The position numbers were made by a program, and so were the translations under genes. 64,000 nucleotides of DNA, from contig JAGBCY010000022.1 of NCBI GenBank assembly GCA_017937765.1, forward strand, positions 46,710 through 110,709. Reading direction: 5' to 3'. Source of the stretch: Alistipes sp. GTDB lineage: Bacteria > Bacteroidota > Bacteroidia > Bacteroidales > Rikenellaceae. Below, one piece after another: positions 44,267 through 51,218 of the stretch (position 1 is its first letter; every line of letters begins with the position of its first letter). The notes beneath the pieces were generated by a model, which did not search any database, was not told the DNA's origin, and saw only the letters and a list, made by a program, of their open reading frames with translations.

Positions 44267-44980
44267 ATGGCAAAGTTATACGTTGTACCGACACCCATCG
44301 GTAATCTTGAGGATATAACCCTTAGGGCGATAAATACACTTCGTGAGGTCGATTTCATCCTTGCTGAAGATACACGAACGACGTCGCATCTATTGCGACA
44401 CCTCGGCATCGAGAAGCCGATGCACTCGCACCACAAGTTTAACGAGCACGCCACCGTGGAGCGCGTTGCCGAGTCGATAGCCGCGGGCCGCGATGTGGCC
44501 CTCGTATCGGATGCCGGCACACCCGGTATATCCGATCCGGGTTTTTTGCTCGTGCGTAAGTGCGTGGAGCGCGATATCGAGGTCGTTACGTTGCCCGGTG
44601 CTACGGCCCTAATCCCTGCCGTTGTGCAGAGTGGCTTCCCGTGCGATAGGTTCTGCTTCGAGGGTTTCCTGCCGCAGAAGAAGGGGCGTATGAAGCGACT
44701 GCAGGAGCTGGCTCACGAGCCACGAACGCTCGTCATCTACGAGTCGCCCTACCGTGTGGTTAAGTGTTTGGAGCAGCTCGCTGAGACCTTTGGCGCGGAG
44801 CGTCGTGTGGCGGTGGTGAGGGAGATAACCAAGAAGTTCGAGGAGACGGTGCGAGGTACTGTGAGCGAGGCTCTCGACCATTTCCGCGAGCACGAGCCTA
44901 AGGGTGAGTTTGTGATTGTCGTGGCGGGCTACGATGCTAAGGCTGGTGGGCGCGACGCGGAGAGTGACGACGAGGAGTAG
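44267..44980 (+). CDS. rsmI: 16S rRNA (cytidine(1402)-2'-O)-methyltransferase
   Basis: RsmI methylates the 2'-O of C1402 in 16S rRNA with SAM. I chose the ATG at 44267 (237 aa); the frame upstream overlaps the preceding gene. The family hallmark VVPTPIGNLEDITLRAI is at the start, and LVSDAGTPGISDPG and LPGATALIPAVVQSGFP follow. It lies one base after the EP-rich protein gene and three bases before a glycosyltransferase gene, so these belong to one transcript. Confidence 0.95.
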   Translation: MAKLYVVPTPIGNLEDITLRAINTLREVDFILAEDTRTTSHLLRHLGIEKPMHSHHKFNEHATVERVAESIAAGRDVALVSDAGTPGISDPGFLLVRKCVERDIEVVTLPGATALIPAVVQSGFPCDRFCFEGFLPQKKGRMKRLQELAHEPRTLVIYESPYRVVKCLEQLAETFGAERRVAVVREITKKFEETVRGTVSEALDHFREHEPKGEFVIVVAGYDAKAGGRDAESDDEE

Positions 44981-44983
44981 GCT

Positions 44984-45985
44984 ATGGCACGGTTGAGCGT
45001 GGTGATATTGAACTGGAACGGACGTGCGCATTTGGAGCGTTATCTGCCGAGTGTCGTTGCGCACACTTCGGGTGATGCCGAGGTGGTTGTTGCGGATAAT
45101 GGCTCGACGGACGACTCGTTGCAGTGGCTCAGACTCAACTACCCTGAGGTGCGCGTCGTGCGTCTCGATAGAAACTATGGCTTTGCTGGCGGTTATAACC
45201 GTGCACTAAGAGAGATTGAGGCGGAGTACTACCTGCTCCTTAACTCCGATGTGGAGGTGACCGAGGGGTGGTGGCAACCGCTTGTTGAACTGCTCGACGC
45301 GGAACCCGATGTCGCGGTGGTGGCACCTAAACTGCTATCCGACGCCCGTCGCGAGGAGTTTGAGTATGCCGGGGCGTCGGGTGGCTTTATCGACTACCTC
45401 GGTTATCCGTTCTGTCGCGGACGTATCCTTTCGTGCGTGGAGCGCGATGAGGGTCAGTATGACGACCGCCGTGATATATTCTGGGCCTCGGGTGCGGCGA
45501 TGTGCTGCCGTAGCGAGGTGTTCCACTCTATTGGCGGCTTCGACGATGACTTCTTTGCCCATATGGAGGAGATCGACCTTCAGTGGCGTATGCAGCTTGC
45601 GGGCTGGCGTATTATGGTTGAGCCGCGTGCGAAGGTCTACCATCTGGGTGGTGGCACGCTGCCGGTGTCGTCGCGTAAGATATACCTCAACCACCGTAAT
45701 AACTTGGCAATGTTGTATAAGTGCTCGACTACGGCACAGCGCGTGACGGTTGCCATCGTGCGCCCGTTTACCGATATGGCAGAAGCAGTAGCATATCTTC
45801 TTACGTTGCATCCTCATAAGGCGTGGGCAGTGGTGCGTGCGTGGGGTACGTTCTTGCAGTGGCACGGAGCGTTGGCCAAGAAGCGTGCTCGGGTGGTGCG
45901 TAAGAAAAAGGTCGCGGGCATATACCGCTTCTCGATAGTTGTGCGTTATCTGCTTGGAGAGAGAAAGTTTAAAAGAATGATGTGA
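44984..45985 (+). CDS. Family 2 glycosyltransferase
   Basis: The 333-residue product is a GT2 enzyme, probably acting on the cytoplasmic face of the inner membrane on cell-surface polysaccharides. Seen are the nucleotide-binding start LSVVILNWNGRAHLERYL, VADNGSTDDSLQWLRLNYP, the DxD-like LLLNSDVEVT and the acceptor-site block GGFDDDFFAHMEEIDLQWRM. The donor and acceptor are unknown; rhamnosyl transfer is common in this group. The next gene overlaps by one base (TGATG). Confidence 0.92.
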   Translation: MARLSVVILNWNGRAHLERYLPSVVAHTSGDAEVVVADNGSTDDSLQWLRLNYPEVRVVRLDRNYGFAGGYNRALREIEAEYYLLLNSDVEVTEGWWQPLVELLDAEPDVAVVAPKLLSDARREEFEYAGASGGFIDYLGYPFCRGRILSCVERDEGQYDDRRDIFWASGAAMCCRSEVFHSIGGFDDDFFAHMEEIDLQWRMQLAGWRIMVEPRAKVYHLGGGTLPVSSRKIYLNHRNNLAMLYKCSTTAQRVTVAIVRPFTDMAEAVAYLLTLHPHKAWAVVRAWGTFLQWHGALAKKRARVVRKKKVAGIYRFSIVVRYLLGERKFKRMM

Positions 45986-46701
45986 TGAGACGACTGATAA
46001 TTATACCTACATATAACGAGCGAGAGAACGTGACGAGGATGATTCGCCGACTTATGGCTATGGAGCCGGAGTTCGATCTCCTTGTCGTTGACGACGGCTC
46101 GCCCGACGGTACGGCTGGGCTCGTGCGCGAGGAGCAGGCGACGTTTGGTCAGAGGTTACACCTCATCGAGCGTAGCGGCAAACTCGGCCTCGGCACAGCA
46201 TATATCGCGGGCTTTAAGTTCGCCTTGGAGCACGGCTACGACCGCATCTTCGAGATGGACTGCGACTTCTCGCATAACCCCGACGACCTGCCTCGCCTCG
46301 ATGATATGCTCGAGGAGGAGGATGTGGCCATTGGCTCGCGCTACTCGCGTGGTGTGAATGTCGTTAACTGGCCTATGGGACGCCTCTTGATGTCCTACTT
46401 CGCGTCGAAGTATGTGCGCACGGTTACGCGTATGCCCGTCTATGATGCCACCGCAGGGTTTGTCGGCTATCGTCGTGAGGTGCTCGCAGCCATCGACTTC
46501 GACCGTGTGGAGATGAATGGCTATGGTTTCCAGATAGAGATGAAGTATACGGCTTGGACGCTCGGCTTCAAGCTCGGCGAGGTGTCGATTATCTTCATCG
46601 ACCGCGAGGCCGGCACCTCGAAGATGTCGTCGGGAATCTTTGGTGAGGCATTCTTCGGCGTGCTACGTCTGCCGTTTAGAAAGATTAAGCGTAAGAATTA
46701 A
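45985..46701 (+). CDS. Polyprenol-phosphate mannosyl/glucosyltransferase-like GT2
   Basis: I use the ATG at 45985 (238 aa), overlapping the preceding stop; a GTG three bases upstream is possible. The start IIIPTYNERENVTRMIRRL, VVDDGSPDGTAGLVREEQ, FEMDCDFSHNPDDLPRL and GSRYSRGVNVVNWPMGR match the dolichol-phosphate mannose synthase type. These enzymes put a sugar on polyprenol phosphate as a membrane donor. No C-terminal membrane segments are visible, as in the short bacterial form. It precedes mazG by 12 bases. Confidence 0.92.
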   Translation: MRRLIIIPTYNERENVTRMIRRLMAMEPEFDLLVVDDGSPDGTAGLVREEQATFGQRLHLIERSGKLGLGTAYIAGFKFALEHGYDRIFEMDCDFSHNPDDLPRLDDMLEEEDVAIGSRYSRGVNVVNWPMGRLLMSYFASKYVRTVTRMPVYDATAGFVGYRREVLAAIDFDRVEMNGYGFQIEMKYTAWTLGFKLGEVSIIFIDREAGTSKMSSGIFGEAFFGVLRLPFRKIKRKN

Positions 46702-46713
46702 ATACTCAATACT

Positions 46714-47499
46714 ATGAATAGACCTGAGGCCGAGATGGCCACAACACGACTACTCGACGTAATGGATAGACTCCGTGCCGAGTGTCCCTGGGATAGGGAG
46801 CAGACCTTCGACTCGTTGCGAAACAACACCATCGAGGAGACTTACGAGCTCGCCGATGCCATCACCGATAAGAATATGGAGGGCATCAAGGAGGAGCTTG
46901 GCGACCTTCTGCTTCACGTCGTTTTCTACTCGAAGCTCGGCGAGGAGGCTGGAGCGTTTAACTACACTGACGTGGCTAATGGCGTGTGCGACAAGCTGAT
47001 ATATCGCCATCCGCACGTCTATGGCGACATCCACGCCGATACTCCCGAGCAGGTGAAGCAGAATTGGGAGGCGTTGAAGCTACGCAAGAAGAAGCGTAAG
47101 AGCGGTACGCTTGGTGGCGTGCCCGTGTCGTTGCCCGCAATGGTCAAGGCCTTCCGCATCGGCGAGAAGGCGGCAGCCACGGGTTTCGACTGGGAGCATA
47201 AGGAGGATGTGTGGTCGAAGGTCAAGGAGGAGCTTGCGGAGGTGGATGTCGAGCTCGAGGCTAAGGACAAGGAGCGTCTCACAAATGAGATGGGCGACCT
47301 CTTCTTCGCACTTATCAACGCCTGCCGTCTCTACGGCATCGACCCCGAGGGTGCGCTCGAGCGCACGAATAAGAAGTTCATCCGCCGCTTTGAGTATATC
47401 GAGAGCCGCGCCGAGGAGCGTGGTGTCACACTCTACGATATGACCCTTCAGGAGATGGATGCACTGTGGAACGAATATAAATTATTAGAAAACAAATAA
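46714..47499 (+). CDS. mazG: Nucleoside triphosphate pyrophosphohydrolase MazG
   Basis: MazG hydrolyses NTPs to NMP and PPi and clears abnormal nucleotides. The 261 residues contain two MazG-like halves. The first has the metal-binding NNTIEETYELADAI and EELGDLLLHVVFYSKLGEE; the second ELAEVDVELEAKDKERLTNE and MGDLFFALINACR. The motif LRAECPWDREQTFDSLRNN near the start is typical of this form. It belongs to the same strand run as the glycosyltransferases. Confidence 0.94.
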   Translation: MNRPEAEMATTRLLDVMDRLRAECPWDREQTFDSLRNNTIEETYELADAITDKNMEGIKEELGDLLLHVVFYSKLGEEAGAFNYTDVANGVCDKLIYRHPHVYGDIHADTPEQVKQNWEALKLRKKKRKSGTLGGVPVSLPAMVKAFRIGEKAAATGFDWEHKEDVWSKVKEELAEVDVELEAKDKERLTNEMGDLFFALINACRLYGIDPEGALERTNKKFIRRFEYIESRAEERGVTLYDMTLQEMDALWNEYKLLENK

Positions 47500-47519
47500 T
47501 TGTAATATACCTTGATATT

Positions 47520-48041
47520 ATGGCTTTAGTAAGAGAAGTGCGCGGCTATACGCCCGAGATAGGTAACGACACGTGGCTCGCGGAGAATGCCACGATCATT
47601 GGCAACGTTAAGATTGGCGAGAACTGCTCGATATGGTACAACGCAGTGCTTCGCGGTGATGTTAACGCCATCACCATTGGCAACCACACAAACATTCAGG
47701 ATGGTGTTGTGATTCACACCCTCTATGATGGCTCGAAGCACCCCTCGCAGACACATATCGGTAACTTCGTATCCGTAGGTCACAACGCTGTAATCCACGG
47801 TGCCATCATCGAGGATGACTGTCTGATCGGTATGGGTGCAACGATCCTCGACAATGCTGTTGTCGGCACTGGCTGTATCGTAGCGGCAAATGCTCTTGTG
47901 CTCTCTAACCAGAAGCTCGAGCCCAACTCTGTATATGCCGGCATCCCCGCCAAGAAGGTTAAGGATGTTACCCCCGAGCAGCGCGAGGAGATTATCAAGC
48001 GTACGGCACGTGATTATCGTACGTATGCCTCGTGGTACTAA
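47520..48041 (+). CDS. Gamma-carbonic anhydrase family protein
   Basis: The 173-residue product is a left-handed beta-helix made of hexapeptide repeats (IIGNVKIGENCSIWYNAVLR, then THIGNFVSVGHNAVIHGAI). The three zinc-ligand His positions of the family are present, one in VIHTLYDG and two in VGHNAVIHG. Members are trimers; some hydrate CO2, many have no proven activity. It follows mazG by 20 bases. Its TAA stop overlaps the first two bases of palindromic element copy 5. Confidence 0.9.
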   Translation: MALVREVRGYTPEIGNDTWLAENATIIGNVKIGENCSIWYNAVLRGDVNAITIGNHTNIQDGVVIHTLYDGSKHPSQTHIGNFVSVGHNAVIHGAIIEDDCLIGMGATILDNAVVGTGCIVAANALVLSNQKLEPNSVYAGIPAKKVKDVTPEQREEIIKRTARDYRTYASWY

Positions 48042-48178
48042 TTTGTTGTGATAATGGGTCATCTACTTCCGCTAACGAATTATCTCGCCAATGGGCAGTA
48101 CGCTCAAGTACAGCCCATCGTCTCGAAATTCGCCGAGCGTTGTATCTAACCCATTCTGACAACAAATTAGGGTGTGCA
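48040..48178 (+). repeat. Palindromic stop-codon-associated element, copy 5 (variant)
   Basis: A 139-bp variant with termini AATTTGTTGTGATAATGGGT and the near-complement ACCCATTCTGACAACAAATT. The inner hairpin (48091-48118) pairs ATGGGC-GTAC with GTAC-GCCCAT. It touches the stop codon just as copy 1 does and shares the downstream AGGGTGTGC. Confidence 0.8.
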
Positions 48179-48274
48179 GCCCAGTTGGGTGGAAGCCTAA
48201 TGAGGACAAATTTAGGGAGTGTAGTTCGAGTAAAGTAAAATGTTCGCAGACCATAAAAGAGATATTTTTGCTCA

Positions 48275-48333
48275 TTACAAATTACTCACTACTCACTACT
48301 CATTACTAATTTTTTATTGCTAACTGCTAATCG
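48275..48333 (+). repeat. TTACTCACTACTCACTACTAATT-type short repeat
   Basis: The longest copy, including TACTCACTACTCACTACTC and TAACTGCTAATC, lies directly before the histidine kinase gene at 48342. A TATTTTTG box at 48263-48270 just upstream could be a -7 element. Confidence 0.7.
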
Positions 48334-48341
48334 TTCGGCCA

Positions 48342-49688
48342 ATGCGGAAATTTAAGACAAGCGTAGGATTGCATCTGTTGATTGCGGTGGTGCTGAGCCT
48401 CGTGATCAACTTCTCGTACCTGCTGATGCCCATCATCACGGAGCAGGGTATCAACCAGCGTGGTGACGACGACAGTAGCCACGGCGAGCACAGCACGGGT
48501 GTTCTACACCTCTCTCCCGACCTCCACGGCTACATCATTTGTGACTGTGAGGAGCGCGATAGCGTCTATGTTTCGGCGTGGCAGGTACACTCGTTGAAGC
48601 TCCTCGATGGCGATCATCTGAGGTTCAGTCGACGTGAGCCGTGGGGCGACACCTACTCCGTGGATCAGGTTAGCGCAGCGCATCCCCGTCTCGACGACAT
48701 CTACGAGCGTAACGGCGAGCGGTTCGACTTCGATACCATCTACGACCGCCCGAGTCGCACGGTGGAGTTCGTGTGGCAGATTGCCTACTACGCGCTGGTG
48801 TCGTTTATTATGCTCCTGATACTCACGCGTATGCCGCGCAACGGGAATTACTCTAACTCGGTATTTGCACGTCGCGTGCTCATCGTCGTGTTGCTGTCGG
48901 TCGTATGTACCTACTTCGCCCCGGTTGTCGACTTCAAACACGGATTTATGCGTATCGTCTTCTTCTTCGAGGCCGAGCCGCACAACAACGTCTATCTCAT
49001 CGTACTCACAAAGTGCCTCTTTATGTTGGCCGTGTCGATACTCTATTCGCGCATCTATATGCTTATGCGCGAGCAGCAGACGATGGCTGTGGAGAACGAG
49101 CGACTCAAGAGCGAGAACCTCGAGACGCGCTACAATATGCTCGTTGGTCAGATAAATCCCCATTTCTTCTTTAACTCGCTTAATTCGTTGGCGATGCTCG
49201 TGCGCGAGAGCGACAACAAGCGTGCGTTGGAGTATATCGACCAGCTCTCATACACCTTCCGTTACATAATCCAGAACGGGCAGAGTAGCACAACGACACT
49301 CAAGGACGAGATAGCCTTTGCCGAGGCATATGCCTACCTCTTCAAGATTCGTTATGCCGATAAGCTCTTCTTCGACTTTGATATCGATGAGAGGTATAAC
49401 GATTGGACGTTGCCCGCCCTCTCGCTCCAACCGCTCATTGGTAACGCTGTGAAACACAATAGTATAACCACGAAGAACCCGTTGCACGTGACTATCCGCA
49501 CGCGCGGCGGTGTCCTCGAGATTGAGAACCCGAAGCATCCGAAGCTCGATGTGGAGCCCTCGACGGGTATCGGGCTGAATAACCTGCGTAGTCGCTGGCA
49601 GATAATCACGGGTCACAGCATCGAGATTGTGGACGAGGCTGACCGTTTTATGGTGCGTATGCCGCTGGATAACCCCGAGAAGAAGTAA
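48342..49688 (+). CDS. LytS-type sensor histidine kinase
   Basis: The 448-residue product has an N-terminal membrane helix (about 10-30), a periplasmic domain of about 110 residues and three further membrane segments (about 150-240). The cytoplasmic part has a short coiled coil (EQQTMAVENERLKSENLETR) and the His-kinase domain with QINPHFFFNSLNSLAML, where the His is the phosphoacceptor. The N box reads LIGNAVKHNS and a G box STGIGLNNLRSR. It belongs to the HPK7/LytS group that pairs with LytTR regulators; such a regulator starts 18 bases downstream. The stimulus is unknown. Confidence 0.92.
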   Translation: MRKFKTSVGLHLLIAVVLSLVINFSYLLMPIITEQGINQRGDDDSSHGEHSTGVLHLSPDLHGYIICDCEERDSVYVSAWQVHSLKLLDGDHLRFSRREPWGDTYSVDQVSAAHPRLDDIYERNGERFDFDTIYDRPSRTVEFVWQIAYYALVSFIMLLILTRMPRNGNYSNSVFARRVLIVVLLSVVCTYFAPVVDFKHGFMRIVFFFEAEPHNNVYLIVLTKCLFMLAVSILYSRIYMLMREQQTMAVENERLKSENLETRYNMLVGQINPHFFFNSLNSLAMLVRESDNKRALEYIDQLSYTFRYIIQNGQSSTTTLKDEIAFAEAYAYLFKIRYADKLFFDFDIDERYNDWTLPALSLQPLIGNAVKHNSITTKNPLHVTIRTRGGVLEIENPKHPKLDVEPSTGIGLNNLRSRWQIITGHSIEIVDEADRFMVRMPLDNPEKK

Positions 49689-49706
49689 TGTAAAAGAATT
49701 TAGCTG

Positions 49707-50477
49707 ATGAAAAGGGTAATTATCGTTGAGGATGAGACGGCTGCTGCCGTGAATCTTCGCACAATGCTTAGTAATATAGAGCCTAAGGCTGAGGTGGTTG
49801 CGGTGTTGGAGTCGGTGGAGGAGAGCGTGGAGTTCTTCTCTGGCGAGGTCGAGGCCGACGTGGTCTTTATGGATATACACCTCGCCGACGGTGAGTCGTT
49901 CCGCATCTTTAAGAGCGTAGATATCAATATACCTATCATATTTACCACGGCCTATGACGAGTACGCGCTCGAGGCCTTCAAGGTAAACAGCATCGACTAC
50001 CTGCTCAAGCCCTTCAAGGAGGATGATTTGCAGCGTGCACTCGATAAGCTGCGTCGCCTAACTGCCACAGAGCGAGCCGAGGGGCGCGAGCACATTGCGA
50101 AGTTGGTCGAGGAGGAGCCGACGAGCGAGCTGCGCACGATGCTTGTGCGCTATAAGGATAAGATTATACCGGTGGATATGGATGATATCGCCTTCTTCTA
50201 TACCTTCGCCGAACGCGTGACGCTCACGACGCTTGCGGGCGATACATACCCCGTGGATAAGACACTCGAGGCTTTGGGTCAGCAGTTGTCGTCCGAGAGG
50301 TTCTTCCGTGCCAATCGTCAGTTTATCGTATCGCGCCGTGCGGTGAAGGATATCGCTGTGTGGTTTGGTAGCCGTCTCGCGCTGAATCTTACCATCGAGA
50401 CACCCGAGCGTATCATCATTTCTAAGGCTCGAGTTCCCGAATTTAAGCAGTGGCTGCAATCGGTTCACCTCGCTTGA
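49707..50477 (+). CDS. LytTR-type response regulator
   Basis: The 256-residue product has a receiver domain (1-115; phosphoacceptor Asp56 in VVFMDIHLADGES, TTAYDEYALEAF, DYLLKPFKEDDL) and a LytTR DNA-binding domain (about 150-250; IPVDMDDIAFFYTFAERVTL, ERFFRANRQFIVSRRAVKD). It is the partner of the kinase just upstream. LytTR proteins bind pairs of short direct repeats; none was recognised for certain here. The His/Gly-rich gene and the large receptor downstream are candidates for control. Confidence 0.94.
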   Translation: MKRVIIVEDETAAAVNLRTMLSNIEPKAEVVAVLESVEESVEFFSGEVEADVVFMDIHLADGESFRIFKSVDINIPIIFTTAYDEYALEAFKVNSIDYLLKPFKEDDLQRALDKLRRLTATERAEGREHIAKLVEEEPTSELRTMLVRYKDKIIPVDMDDIAFFYTFAERVTLTTLAGDTYPVDKTLEALGQQLSSERFFRANRQFIVSRRAVKDIAVWFGSRLALNLTIETPERIIISKARVPEFKQWLQSVHLA

Positions 50478-50525
50478 CGGTCGCTTCATCCCCGGGTGGG
50501 GGCGTTTCGTCCGTGGTGGAGGAGC

Positions 50526-50606
50526 AAAAGGCTTTAAGGGTTTGTAACTTTGTATCAGGAAACAGGAGTAAGCCTGATAAGTTATAAACCCTTAAAGCCT
50601 TTTTTG
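50526..50606 (+). terminator. Long hairpin terminator of the two-component operon
   Basis: AAAAGGCTTTAAGGGTTT (50526-50543) pairs with AAACCCTTAAAGCCTTTT at 50586-50603, enclosing an inner stem TATCAGG / CCTGATA (50553-50559, 50573-50579). A T run follows. The ATG of the next gene is only two bases later. Confidence 0.82.
50545..50552 (+). promoter_or_regulatory. -7 box inside the terminator hairpin
   Basis: TAACTTTG is an exact TAnnTTTG box. Transcription from it would start inside the hairpin, about 50 bases before the His/Gly-rich gene. No good TTTG lies at the -33 distance. Confidence 0.45.
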
Positions 50607-50608
50607 TT

Positions 50609-51031
50609 ATGAGAAAGATGATGTTTTTGACCCTCGCGTTGTCGGTGATGACGGTGGGTAGTGCAATGGCGATGGACGACGCAGCGGCTGCGGATCGTAA
50701 GCCCGGACGTGTGAACGTCGATATCCATATAGCTGGTGGAGCACATAATCCCTATGCCGAACTGCTGCATATGGCTCTCTGTCCCGAGTGCCGACCACAC
50801 CGAGATTGTTGCGATGCACACCACGGTTCGGATCATCGTCATCGCCCACCGAAGAGGGGTCACAGTAGACCACACGATGGCGGACGACCACACAGCCCGG
50901 AGTATCACCACGGTGGTGGCCACGGACCGCACAGCGGTTATGATGGAGGCCGAGGAGGTCGCGGCGATAGAGGAGATGATGGTCGCGGCAAGCGAGGCGA
51001 CGATGGCGGACGTCGTGGTGGCCGCAGATAG
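50609..51031 (+). CDS. Secreted His/Gly-rich protein, 140 aa
   Basis: I recognise no family. A signal peptide (MRKMMFLTLALSVMTVGSAMA) precedes a mature part with Cys residues in HMALCPECRPHRDCCDAHHG and then a long tail of His, Gly, Arg, Asp and Pro (HHGGGHGPHSGYDGG, RGGRGDRGDDGRGKRGDD). The His and Cys content suggests metal binding in the periplasm, but this is only an inference. It lies between the two-component pair and the large receptor, with its own terminator. An antisense ORF of 188 codons over this region is a shadow. Confidence 0.65.
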   Translation: MRKMMFLTLALSVMTVGSAMAMDDAAAADRKPGRVNVDIHIAGGAHNPYAELLHMALCPECRPHRDCCDAHHGSDHRHRPPKRGHSRPHDGGRPHSPEYHHGGGHGPHSGYDGGRGGRGDRGDDGRGKRGDDGGRRGGRR

Positions 51032-51061
51032 ATAAGGGCGCGATAGACACTAAAATCGAGA

Positions 51062-51089
51062 GGGTGTTGGGAGACTGACACCCTTTTTT
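51062..51089 (+). terminator. Intrinsic terminator after the His/Gly-rich gene
   Basis: GGGTGT, loop of 10, ACACCC and six T, 30 bases after the stop codon. Confidence 0.8.
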
Positions 51090-51218
51090 GGGCGATTCAC
51101 CGACAAAGTGTGGCAAGAATAAAATAATTATATTATTTTCGCAAGCGAAAAGTGTAGTAAACAGAGTGCCCAAATGGGCGCAAAGGTTAACCAGTAAGTA
51201 ATAAAAAGAGATATAGTG

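Noticed and set aside
50607-51173. Minus-strand frame of 188 codons opposite the His/Gly-rich gene
   Set aside because: The frame has no start context or signal, while the plus frame has a clear signal peptide and a terminator.
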